Shown one piece after another: positions 1 through 40,095 of a stretch of DNA of 64,000 nt; position 1 is the first letter of the stretch; each line of letters begins with the position of its first letter. The DNA comes from Struthio camelus (Eukaryota > Chordata > Aves > Struthioniformes > Struthionidae): contig NC_090968.1 in NCBI RefSeq assembly GCF_040807025.1, positions 1,488,001 to 1,552,000 on the forward strand, given 5' to 3'. The position numbers and the translations under genes are program-made. The notes under the pieces were generated by a model. The model saw nothing but the letters and a program-made list of their open reading frames with translations. It searched no databases and was not told the origin of the DNA.

Positions 1-3000
1 GAGGTGATGTTATATTTAACCACTGTCTTGCTACAAAGAAGCACCCGCTGCAGATTGGGACCCTGCTCAGGTATTGGAAAAATCCCATGTACTAGGCAAC
101 AGGATAACACAATAACTACAGCACTGGGAAAGTCCAGAGGTCTGCCCAGCCTTGGACTCTGCTGTCTGGCTTGAAGGGCAGCGCACGCACCCAGCTCATC
201 TCCGCAGGAAAAGACTGCAGTCAGCAGTCGGCTTCGCTTTTCTTGAACAAGCTGAAGCTGGAACCTGCTCGGGAGGGCTGTAGATCTTGCCTCGTGGCTG
301 ATGTCATGGGAGATGATCGCCCTGCCGGCTGTGGTCAGCTTTGGCTTCTCCTGGCTGACTGTTTTTAGTATCGTGCAGCCTAGTTGGTGGAATAAGCGGG
401 TAGACGCCAAGTTAAAACAAGTGGCGACTGATGCAATTGGAGGCAGCAACTCCATGTCATCAATTTGAATGCAAAACGTTCAACCTCCTCTGCGTTCCCT
501 TCGCTTCCTCAGCCTCTGAAATGGCAGTGTTGGGAGGCGGTCGCTCTTGGCCTTGTTTTTCTAACATGGCTGTATTGAGAGATCTGCCTCCGTTTCTGCA
601 CCGGTATCGTTGTACCGCTGTAGCTACAGTGGAATAACCCTGTGTGGATACTCTGGCTCATAAGCTGCTGTGGGATGTCCGGGCAGGGAATTTCAGCATA
701 GAGTGTGGAGGTACGAAAGAATATGAAGGTAAGAAGCCCTGCCTGTGACATGCAACCTAATTAAAACACCAGGCCATTAATTTCTTAAATGGGATTGAGC
801 TCTAATTATAGGTGAGCAGTGATCCTGCTCTGCTGTGGTTCTTAGTGGCACCGGTGATGGCTTGCTTCCTAATTGCAGCAGTGGTCGCATGTCCAATTCA
901 TTATTTCCTTTTCAATAACTGCTGCAGTCTTGTTTTGAGTTGGGGAAAACAATCTGCCTTTTTGTCACCGTAACGAAGGCGGTCGCGCCACCCACCCGGC
1001 TGGATCACTGCCGCTTGCTGCTCTCCTGGCTGCCTACATAGCTCGACGTGTCAGTGCTCTGCAGCTGTTTCTGCGAGAAACACGGCTCCTACTGGGGAAA
1101 AGACCACCTCCTCGTTCCCACATCAGTTTGAGGACTTGCTGCGTACCCACGTACTGCTGAGTCGACCTAGAAACAAAACGACCAAGCCCCACCGTGTGCC
1201 ACTCCTCATTCAAGCGGTTTAGCAGCTGTGGCCGCCCCAACTGGCCTCTGGTCCCAACAGCGACGCGCCGGCCGCGGAGCCCCAGAGTGCCTGACCTGAG
1301 GGCTTGAGCGTAGCGAGCTCCCGTCTTGCCTATAGCTAAATTACAGGATAGCCCTCGTGCTTGGTTGCGAGCCGGATGGTTATACAAGCAAAGAGTTCCC
1401 AGACAAAGCTGGCCCAGAGAAAGCACTTTCCATGCGGCGAGCGGTGCTTAGGGGCACGCTGTCTAGCTTTGCAGAGATCATGTGGCATCCGGTTCATTCG
1501 TAGCAATTTCCCTTGAAGTTAATGGCGGATTTCAGGCGTTTCGGCTGGCAAAACCACAAAAATCCTTTTCTAAAACCCTATTGGGATACTTTAGGAATAG
1601 GAATGCCACGTGCAACCGCCATGCACATCGGTGGGATCTGTAGCTTTTTCTGGTAAATAAGGTCAGATCAGTATACCTGTTTTATAAAAGAGATGTAGGA
1701 TGCAAGAGATTGTTATAACTGGGTAACTGTCTTGATGGCTAAGAGCATAATTCAGCGTTTAGCTTTTCAGAGCTTAAAGAAAATATACCATATTTTCCGT
1801 ACCGTATGCCTATACCATAGTAACAGACAGTGCGTCCTGACCTACTGGAAAGGATAGCTGAGCCCAAAGCTTCCAGAACAGGAGCTAGTCAAGAAATAAA
1901 CCGTGGCTTGCCAATGTGAGAGCGCGGGCCATTGAGATAAAGCAAGTCTTGCACAGTGAGATGTCCGCCGTTGTGGAAGGGAGATGTCTCTTCAGACTAC
2001 TGAAAAAAAAAAAAAAAGGCGAGGTCTGAATCGAAATCGGCTCACAGCAATGAAAGAAGCAAGTGACCTCCCTAGGTTCAGGCACCTGTAACTTAGGAAA
2101 CAGAGCCCTGCTTGGAGGGTAGCAGTAGACGTTGAAAGTAAAAGCTGCTGACGCAGAGGTTTCAGGAGCAGCTGAGAAGCAGGCAAAGAGGGGAGGTTTT
2201 TTAGGTTAAACACAGCTACTGAGCACGAGCACAAGACAAACAACTCACTTCCCATGTGGCATCGTACATCTCACTGGAAGGAAAGTGGTGGCTGTGGGCA
2301 GCACCCAGATCGCCTTGCCTCAGACCGAGCACCAGCAGATGCTATGACTGGCAGCGCTCAGACCTGCGTGCTGGGAACTGCTGAACAGAAAACAAACTCT
2401 TTGTGGGAGTGAGAAGGCACCGTGCAGGTACCAAACCTCAGCACGTACAGTGGACTGGACCGTCTTCCTGCTATACGACGGTCATAAAGCCTGGAGCCTT
2501 GCTGGGGCCACAGATCTGCCCCCAGGCATGAGCGCCCCTTGCCCTGTTCATGGGAATGCTGCTGAGATTGCTCTGGGGATTGTGCAAGCTCTGCTCTAGA
2601 CATCCCGCAACGTAGCAGCGGCTTAGGGGAGCGCGTACGTGGGTACCAGGAAAGGAAGCATCCCCGGAGTCCCGGAAAGCAGAGGGGGCTGGTCGAAGGA
2701 TGCAGGTTACGTGGCTGAAAACCATATCGTCTTGCAGAGCCCTCGTGCATGTTGGCTTCTTCCCAGCATGTGCAGACGTCGCGTAAGCAGCTTCTCCAGG
2801 CTTTATTTTCAGCCAGAACTTGGGGTTAATAGCTAGCTCGTGGCAAAATCGATGGGCTGCGTAGATGGGCTGGGTCTCTTCTGTCCAGTGGCTCTGCAGG
2901 ATCATGCAGAGGGAAAACATGCATTTGTTTGTTTGTTTTTTCTTTACAAATGTATCTTCAATTAACTTGTTTTAATAACTAATCTATGTTGTTGCTTCCA

Positions 3001-3001
3001 G
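1..3001 (+). other. OGDH intron upstream of the alternative exon pair
   Basis: I see no exon of any recognised gene here. By analogy with vertebrate OGDH this is the intron between the exon ending in the SLIRAYQ-like segment and the alternative exons at 3002 and 3227. The last 75 bases look like a normal 3' splice region: a T-rich tract, a branch-point-like TAACTAAT near 2980, then TTGCTTCCAG ending at 3001. A poly-A run of about 15 bases lies near 2003-2017. No open frame here resembles a known protein. Confidence 0.6.
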
Positions 3002-27771
<24,770 letters not shown>

Positions 27772-28440
27772 GCCGCCGCGCGGCCGCTGCAGCATGCTCT
27801 CGGCTCTCTGTCTGTCTGTCTCTCGCTCGCCTCCTGTCTCCGTCCTTAACTACAGACCTTGTAAACTAAACGCCGGCGCCTGGAGTCCTTGTCCATCCCG
27901 CCGGCGCCTTGCCTTGCGCTGGGCCCCGTCGGCAGCGAGCTTGGCGTGGTTCGCCTCTCCCGCGGGCTCCGCCGCAGCCCCACGGCGGCCCCGCCGGAGG
28001 CAGAGGGGTTACGGGCTGCATCCCCGCGCGTCGGGGGGGCTGCGACCCTCGGCTCCCTTCCCCGGGAGCGCCGGGCTTTGTTCGACTTCGCCCTGGGGAG
28101 AGGAACCCAGCGCTGGGCCCCGTTTGTCCCAGTCGGGCCGGTGCTGCGCTGCCCGTGCTGGTCTCTGGGCTGACTTAAAAACAGAGAAACTCCCCGGCTC
28201 GGAGGAGGAGGGAGCCGGGCGGTGGCCTCTGCTCTCCTGCCACCCCCTGCCAGCTCGGGGCGCGCGGAGCACCTCGCTTCTGGGCCGAGCGCGCCTGTCC
28301 CGGGCGGGCGCCCGGCCCCTCGGGGTGCCGCCGTGGGGTCCCTGCCGGAAGGGCCGAGCGGCGGCTCCCCCCGGGCTGAGTCACGTCCTGGCCGGGCCCT
28401 CCCTGCCGGCTTCCTTCCTGCGGCGCGGCCGCGACCCCCG
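27772..28440 (+). other. OGDH: OGDH 3' UTR and start of the OGDH-ZMIZ2 gap
   Basis: GC-rich sequence follows the OGDH stop. There is a short TCTG/CTGT run at about 27811-27830. I find no AATAAA or ATTAAA before the CA-rich repeat begins, so the OGDH cleavage site cannot be placed. Candidates are a weak variant signal, for example near the A-rich TTAAAAACAGAG at about 28175, or a site further on. Confidence 0.5.
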
Positions 28441-29260
28441 GCGCGCCAGGGTGGGGTGTGCACGTGTGACACGCGTGTGCGCGCACAGGCGCGCACGCAC
28501 AACCTGTCCCGCACCTGCCAACGGCCAGGCGCGCCAGCACGCCCTCGCGCGCTGTCACGCTGGCAACGCAACCTCTCGCCTGCACAACCACCCCCTGGTC
28601 TTACACACGCGCTTCGCAGTCAAGCACGCAACACCTCTCGGTCACGCTGTCACATACACGCGCTGGCTGTGCGCACACAACTTACATGCACAGGCATACA
28701 GTCTGTTACACTGGCGCATGGTCACATACACCCCACAAGCCCTGTCAGTCACACGTGTACACATGCAACCCCTCACACTGTCACACAACCCCTTGCAGGT
28801 AGTGTCAGGCGCACACACAACCCCTCGCGCATGCTGTCCCATAGTTACGTACACAACCCCAGGCGCGCACAGTCCCTCACAGTCACACACACAGTCAGAT
28901 TGTCACAGCCCCGCAGGCAGGCACACTGTCTCACCCCCCCCCGCTGTCACACGCAGTCACAACCCCATAGCCACACACACACACACACACAACCCCACCC
29001 AGCCTCGCCCACAGCGTCGCGCACCGCCCCACAGGCAGTCGCGCGCCGCCGTTCGCCTCACGGCCGCGCGCGCAGCACCCCTCACGCAGTCACGCGCGCG
29101 CAACCCGTCGGGTGCGCGCGCACACGCGCCCCCCGCGCGCCCGCCCGCCGCCGCGGTCATCACACACACACACAGACCCGCGCAGGCGCACTCGCAGCCC
29201 CTCACCCCCCCCCCCCCGCACGCACAACCTCCCCCCCCCAACCCCGTCACGCGCGCGTCA
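28440..29260. repeat. Degenerate CA/CG-rich array with (CA)n and long alternating purine-pyrimidine stretches
   Basis: Units resembling CACACAACCCCTCACAGTCA recur with many CGCG interruptions. There is a pure (CA)n run at about 28973-28992 and repeated CGCGCGCA, ACGCGTGTGCGCGCAC and GTCACGCGCGCGC stretches. Alternating purine-pyrimidine tracts of this kind are the classical Z-DNA-prone sequence. The array lies between OGDH and the ZMIZ2 first exon. Its long open frames come from the biased composition and are not coding. Confidence 0.8.
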
Positions 29261-29309
29261 CCCGCCCCGCGCGCGCCGCTCGCGCGCTCGGCGCTCGGCT
29301 GCCCGCGCC

Positions 29310-29342
<33 letters not shown>

Positions 29343-29446
29343 GCGGGGGGGGGAGGGTGGGCGGGGGGGGCCGCGGCCCGCCCCTGCATACTGATGAGCT
29401 CGCGGCTCCATTGTGCGCGGCGCGCGGCGGCGCGGGCACGGCGCGG

Positions 29447-29522
29447 GCTCGGCTCGGCTCGGCTCGGCCCGGCTCGGCTCGGCTCGACCCGGCTCGGCTC
29501 GGCCCGGCCCAGCCCGGCCGGC
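29447..29522 (+). repeat. (GGCTC)n pentanucleotide tract in the ZMIZ2 promoter or 5' UTR
   Basis: About fifteen tandem GGCTC units, with GGCCC and GACCC variants, are followed directly by a (GCC)n run at about 29534-29556 and a (CAC)n run up to the ATG at 29570. This is a composite GC-only tandem repeat in the likely first exon, prone to length change and G-rich secondary structure on the RNA or template strand. Confidence 0.85.
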
Positions 29523-29569
29523 TGCGCTCGCCCCGCCGCCGCCGCCGCCGCCGCCGCACCACCACCACC

Positions 29570-29596
29570 ATGGAGCCGGGGCCGCGCGCGGGCTGA
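29570..29596 (+). CDS. Short upstream ORF in the ZMIZ2 5' leader
   Basis: ATG at 29570 sits in a near-perfect initiation context (ACCACCATGG) and reads MEPGPRAG followed by TGA, eight codons in all. If the inferred first exon is right, this uORF lies wholly upstream of the ZMIZ2 start, with its stop about 71 nt before the splice donor. Scanning ribosomes would meet it first. I infer a translational-control role from position and context only; the peptide itself resembles nothing known. Confidence 0.5.
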   Translation: MEPGPRAG

Positions 29597-29939
29597 AAAT
29601 CCCGCGCAGCTTCCGCGCAGCCGCGCGGGCACGGCGCCGCCAGGGCCATTTTGGGCCGCTCGCGACGGTGAGTGCGGGCAGCGCCGGGGGCCGCGGCCGG
29701 CAGCGCCCCGCGCCCCCTCCCCTCCCCTCCCCCCCGCCCCGCTCCTCGCGGCGGCGGGAGGGCGGTTGCCATGGCGACGCGGCGGGGGGCGGCCGGGGCC
29801 GGGGCCGGGGCCGGGGCGGGGGCGGCGCGGCCGGGGCTTTCCGCGGCTGCGGGCGCCTCGCCGGCCTCGGGGCTCCCGCCGCGGCGGGGGGGTGGGGGGG
29901 GCCGTCGCGGGGTGTCGCCGGGCCTTGGGGACCCCGGCG

Positions 29940-31510
29940 CGGGGGTGTCACCGGGATCTGGGCCGGGGCTCCTGTCACGGGGCGGCCCACGGCCCTCGGG
30001 CACCCGGGGCTGCTGCGACCGCGGTGCCGCTGCGCCCCTCGGGGAGCCGGGGCGGGGGGCTCCTGTCACGGCGGTGCCACCATGGCCGAGGCCCTCGGGG
30101 AGCCGGGGCGGGGGGCTCCTGTCACGGCGGTGCCACCATGGCCGAGGCCCTCGGGGAGCCGGGGCGGGGGGCTCCTGTCACGGCGGTGCCACCATGGCCG
30201 AGGCCCTCGGGGAGCCGGGGCGGGGGGCTCCTGTCACGGCGGTGCCACTGTGCCCACGACCCTCGGGAACTGGGGATGAGGGGGGCTCCTGTCACGGCGG
30301 TGCCACTGTGCCCACGACCCTCGGGGACATGCGATGGGGGGGCTCCTGTCACCGCGGTGCCACCGTGCCCACAGCCCTTGGGGACCCGGGACAGGGGGGC
30401 TCCTGTCACCGCGGTGGCACTGTGCCCACGGCCCTTGGGGACATGTGATGGGGGGGCTCCTGTCACAGCGGTGCCACCGTGCCCATGGCCCTCAGGGATC
30501 TGGGTCGGGGGGCTCCTGTCACGGCGGTGCCACCGTGCCCATGGCCCTCAGGGATCTGGGTCGGGGGGCTCCTGTCACGGCGGTGCCACCGTGCCCACGA
30601 GCCTCGGGGACATGCGATGGGGGGGCTCCTGTCACAGCGGTGCCACCGTGCCCACGACCCTCGGGGACATGCGATGGGGGCCTCCTGTCATGGTGATGCC
30701 ACCATGCCCACGGCCCTTGGGGACACGGGATGGGGGGGACTCCTGTCCCAGTGGTGCTACTGTGCCCACAGCCCTTGGGGACCTGGGTCAGGGGGCTCTT
30801 GTCATCACGGTGCCACCATGACCACGACCCTCGGGTCGTGGGGGCTCCTGTCACCGCGGTGGCACTGTGCCCACGGCCCTTGGGGACATGCGATGGGGGG
30901 GCTCCTGTCACAGCGGTGCCACCGTGCCCATGGCCCTTCGGGACCCAGGACGGGGGCTCCTGTCACGGCAGTGCCACCATGCCCATGGCCCTCAGGGATC
31001 TGGGTCAGGGGGCTCCTGTCACCACGGTGCCACCGTCCCCACAACCCTCGGGGACCCAGGATGGGGGGCTCCTGTCACGGTGGTGCCACCAATCCCACAG
31101 CCCTTGGGGACCCGGGATGGGGGGCTCCTGTCACGGCGGTGCCACCGTGCCCACGGCCGTTGGGGACATGGGACGGGGGGCTCCTGTCACCGTGGTGTCA
31201 CCAAACCCACAGCCCTTGGGGACACGGGACGGGGGCCTCCTGTCACGGCAGTGCCACCATGGCCCTTGGGGACACAGGACAGGGGGCTCCTGTCACGGCA
31301 GTGGCACTGTGCCCACGACCCTCGGGGAGCCAGGATGGGGGAGCTCCTGTCACAGCAGGGTCACCGTGCCCATGGCCCTCGGGGACCTGGGGCAAGGGGC
31401 CTCCTGTCACAGCAGTGCCACTGTGCCTGTGTCTCTTGGGGACCTGGGACGGGGGGGGGGACTCCTGTCCCATTGGTGTCACTGTGCCCACAACCCTCGG
31501 GGACCTGGAA
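29940..31510 (+). repeat. Minisatellite, ~57-bp unit, ZMIZ2 intron 1
   Basis: About 27 head-to-tail copies share a core of GGCTCCTGTCACGGCGGTGC followed by CACCGTGCCCACGGCCCTC and GGGGAC plus G-rich filler. Spacing of CTCCTGTCAC starts at 56 bp in the first copies (30060, 30116, 30172, 30228) and then runs at 57-58. The first four copies, with GCCATGGCCGAGGCC inside, are nearly identical and look recently amplified; later copies have drifted. Because 57 is a multiple of 3, long frames stay open on both strands. These are not genes. Confidence 0.95.
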
Positions 31511-32723
31511 CCGGTTTTGGGACAGGACCGATGCCCCTGTCCCTTCCCTGGGTGGCTCGTGCCACCACAGCACCTCACCCAGCGCACGGCCTCCCCCTTG
31601 GGTCACCCACGGGGCATCCCGTGGCCTCGTCCCCCTCCCTGTGCCACGGCCAGGCGCCCGCTGAGCCCCGAGTGGCACCACGGCCAAGCCCCCTCCGTGC
31701 TGTGACTGTCACCAGCCCGAAGCGGCCACTGGACCTGGCACCCTCTGGGGTGGGTCCGTGGCACCCTGCGGGTGCAGCACCCAGGGGTGCTCAGCACCAG
31801 CGCGGGTTGGACACTGGGGAAATGGGGACAGGCCCTGGGCGCCTCCACCCTGGACTTGCATAACGCTCGGTCCGTGGCCGGGGCTGCGAGGGCACCCGAG
31901 GCCAGGGCGGCGGGTGCCGCAGCACCCGTGGGAACCCCAGCCGGCATGGGGGACCCGGGCTTCGGCGGCGAGGCCGGTGCCCCGGGGATCTCCCACCCTC
32001 GTCAGGGCAGCGAACGGGAGATGGCGCTGGGTGCTGGGGTGGGCCCGGCCCGTGGCTCCGTCCTCGTGGTGGCTGCGGCCGCGACGTCACGGCGCGGGGT
32101 CCAGAGGGAACTGAAAGCGCCCGGGCTAGTGCGGTGCCACCGCGCCAGGCTGGAAATACCCCGGGGCAAGCGCCGTGGGCAGGGGGACGAAGCCTGGTGG
32201 CCGTGGGGGCCGCGTCTCGCCCTCGGCTGCGTCCCTGCCGCTGGCGTCTCGCCCGAGCTGGCGCGGAAAGTCCCTCTGCGGTTTCCTCCGGCCGCGTGGG
32301 CGCCGGGGAAATGCCACGGCGCCGGCACGCGTGGCGCCCGGCGCGGGATTTTCGGAGGGACGGTGCGGGGCGACGGGCGCGCGGGGCAGAGCAGCCCCGT
32401 GGCGCCTGCTGCACCGCGAGGGTTTGGAGCGGGGGCGTTTCGGGGGGCCACGTGCCCCGTGGGGCTGGCGGAAATGGGCGGGCGCGTGGCGGGGCCGTCC
32501 CCGTGCCAGGGCCAGGCAGGACGCCAAGTCCTCGCGCGGGGACGCCGCGGTGTCGGCGGCGGGGGGGGGCCGCCCGGATGCCTGGGTTCACGCTGTGCCA
32601 CGGGGAAGGGCACCGCCGGGAGCTGGGGGGCAGAGACACCACGCGTGGCTCCCTCCCCCCCACCGCCGCCGTCCCTTTCCCCCCCACCCATGCCCCCTGC
32701 TAACGCCCCGCCGCGTCCCGCAG
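31511..32723 (+). other. ZMIZ2: Rest of ZMIZ2 intron 1
   Basis: Unique GC- and CpG-rich intronic sequence, ending in the acceptor CGCGTCCCGCAG at 32723. No exon or repeat array is recognised. The open frames here have the biased composition expected of CpG-rich DNA. Confidence 0.6.
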
Positions 32724-32807
32724 CCCCGGTGACACCGTCCCGCCGGCGCTGCGCCCGCCGCGGCCACAGAAGGCCCAGCCTGCGCCCGCCGCGCCTGCCC
32801 GCCGCCG

Positions 32808-37969
<5,162 letters not shown>

Positions 37970-38820
37970 GCCGTCCTCGCCCGCCTGGGTGCCCCCCCCC
38001 CCACCTGCCACCCGGGCTGGGGACAGCGCTGGCCTGTCCCCCGCCGTCGGGGCCTACGGCCACGGCTCGTTCCCCGGGCCGCCCCGAGGTCTCGTCCCCG
38101 AACGCAGGCGCAGACGGGGCAGGGCGCCCCGGGAAGGCCGGCGCGCCGCCTCTCCCGCACCCTGCCCTCCCCGGCGGGAGCCCCCCACCCCTTCCTCCAG
38201 CCGGCGAGCGGGAGCTGGGGGGCAGCCCCGGCCGGCCGGACTGAGCGCCGCCGGGTCCCGAGAAGCACAACGCTGTACATAGTGTAGAAACACTACTGCC
38301 TCCTCCGCCCCTCCCCGTGTATTTAAAGGCAAGTGCATTGCTCCGGGCCCCCTCCCCGGCCCGCGTCCCCCCCCCGCCCCCCGCCTCCCCCTGTATAAAT
38401 GTGCATACGCTTCTTTAGTTTGTAATATAAACCATTCCACGGGGGCCACGCCAGCCCCACGGCGCGACACCCCGCCGGCCACCACCCGCTTGCCCCACGG
38501 GACCCCCTTCCCCAACGCCCAGACGGCCTCCCCGGGCCCAGCCGGTGCCCGCCGGCTTCGGGGAGGGGGGGGGGGTTGATTTTACAGCACCCAACCCAAA
38601 TGTTCCCCCCTCCCCGCCTCCCCTTTCCCCCCCCCAACCCCGTGTCCCAGGCGGTGCCGGAGGGTCCCGCGCCCGCCCGGCCGAGCCGTTTCCCCCCTCC
38701 CCGGCGGCCCCGGCCGGGCCGTCCGTGCCGGAGTCGTGTGTCCGAGTGCCGATGACTCTGTTTAGTTTTCGTGTATCGTTTCATTATCGCTCTCTATTAA
38801 AGGATTTCTTTTCGGTGGGG
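37970..38820 (+). other. ZMIZ2: ZMIZ2 3' UTR
   Basis: A GC-rich 3' UTR begins at the TGA (37967-37969). It contains AT-richer islets at 38275-38300 and 38390-38440 (TTTGTAATATAAACC) and a final AT-rich stretch that carries the poly(A) signal. Several C runs occur. Confidence 0.75.
38796..38801 (+). terminator. ZMIZ2: ZMIZ2 poly(A) signal ATTAAA
   Basis: ATTAAA lies in TCTCTATTAAAGGATTTC and is followed by GT-rich sequence (TTTTCGGTGGGG), the usual layout of a cleavage and polyadenylation site. It lies about 830 bp after the ZMIZ2 stop and is the last AT-rich element before the intergenic GC-rich block. Confidence 0.8.
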
Positions 38821-40095
38821 CTCACGCAAGTCGCTGGCAGGCAGCCTGGTAGCGCCCGGGGTGGGGGGCAGAGCGCCCCGGTGCCCCCGGCCGCAGCTCC
38901 CGCTCCTTTGGGTGCCGACACGGCCCGGCGCCCAGCTTCACCCCCCCGTCCCGGCTCACGCCGACGCCGTCCCCGGGGCAGTAGCAGGGTCCCGAATCGG
39001 AGGGGGCGGTCGGCTCCTGTCCCCCCCCCGCCCTTTTCCCGGCGCTGCCCTGTCGCCGAAGCTCATCGCGGGGCGGCGGGGCAGCGGACCGTACCCCGTC
39101 TCCGTCAATCATTAACGCCGCGGCCGCTCAGGCCGAGCGAAAGCCGTCCGCGCCGTGCCCCGGCCGGCGCTGCAGCCCGCGCCCCTCGGCGGCGGGAGCC
39201 CAGGGCGTCCCCCCCGCCTGCCCGCTCCCTTCCCCATCGCTCGGGTCTCCGGGGCTTCTCCTCTCGCCGCCGCTCGCCTCTCCTCGAGCAAGGAAAAAAA
39301 CCCTTTTTCTTGCCGAAAAGGGGCTGCCCGGCGCCCGCCGAGCTCCCCCGGCCGCGGCACGGCTGGCGAAACCTCCCTGGGGGTTTCCGCCGAGCCGCGG
39401 GGACCCGCACGGAGCCTCCTGGAAATTTTTGGCAGCGGCACCAAGTTGCGGGGGGGGGGGAGAGGAGAGGCAGGATGCAGAGCGGGGAAAACGCGGTGGC
39501 GAGCCTCATTAATGCAGGTATTTGCAGCGAAAAGGGCCTCTCCCCTGCTGCCCCCCTTCCCCAGCCCTGGACGCCAGTGATTAATTATTATTAATAACAT
39601 TCGGTGATTAAAGCAGCTCTTTGCAGTCAAACCCGAAACGGCGGGTCCTTTTCCCCACCGGGTTCGCCAGCCTAAATTAGCCCGAGCAGCGCGTGGGCAG
39701 GCGGCCGCGCCGCGCTCCCCAAACACGGCTCTGAGTCAGCTTCCAGCGGAGCAAAAGGGGAAAAAAAAATAAAATAAAAAAATAAAAAATAAAAAAAAAA
39801 AGGCCAACGCAAACCGAAACGCCGGGCTGGGAGGATGGAAAAACCCCGGCGCTGCCGGGCTCGGCACCGCCGCGGGCCGGCCGGGAGCCACCGCTGCAGC
39901 CCGAGGGGTCGCGGGCGGGATGGAAAATCGCGGCGGAGGGAAGTGCGGGGCGGCGGCGGCCTCTGCCGATGCCTTTTCCCAAGGGTGGGGGGGCTGCAGC
40001 CGGCAGCTGCCACCCGTGGGTGCCCGCCGTGGGGTGGGTGCCGCGGGGCTGCCCCCCCGCCAGCCCCTTCCCCGTCCTCCGGCCCCGCGTCTGCC
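38821..40095. other. ZMIZ2-PPIA intergenic, first part
   Basis: CpG-rich unique sequence with no recognisable exon. It contains an AT-rich motif cluster at 39500-39630, a TGAGTCA AP-1-like motif near 39731, and an A-rich low-complexity run with TAAAA units at about 39759-39801. CpG density around 39100-39500 is high enough to be island-like, but no splice donor or conserved peptide shows an extra gene. Confidence 0.5.
39500..39630. other. AT-rich homeobox-type motif cluster (candidate noncoding element)
   Basis: Within strongly GC-rich surroundings this stretch carries CTCATTAATGCA, GTGATTAATTATTATTAATA and GGTGATTAAAGC, that is, several TAAT/ATTA homeodomain-type cores in about 130 bp. There is no open frame of note. 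Such AT islands in GC-rich bird DNA are often conserved regulatory elements; that is inference only. Confidence 0.35.

Larger units (their letters stand above)
29260..29667 (+). promoter_or_regulatory. ZMIZ2: ZMIZ2 CpG-island promoter and noncoding first exon
   Basis: An extreme CpG-rich block with GC boxes ends in a good splice donor, GCGACG|GTGAGTGC, after position 29667. The nearest matching acceptor before the ZMIZ2 start is CCGCGTCCCGCAG ending at 32723, so 29667 joined to 32724 is the likely first splice. A GCCATTTTGG motif near 29646 is YY1-like. There is no convincing TATA box. The transcription start cannot be fixed by eye, but the (GGCTC)n tract and GCC run probably lie at or just after it. 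Confidence 0.65.

Noticed and set aside
27794-29596. 600-codon open frame on + between OGDH and ZMIZ2
   Set aside because: It spans the OGDH 3' UTR, the CA/CG array and the ZMIZ2 promoter. The peptide is low-complexity, has no family resemblance and begins at a non-ATG-like position. Stop codons are simply rare in such GC-rich DNA.
29112-31863. Several 250-570-codon frames over the ZMIZ2 intron 1 minisatellite, both strands
   Set aside because: The 57-bp unit keeps any frame that lacks a stop open indefinitely. The peptides repeat the unit and nothing else, and overlap one another in different frames.
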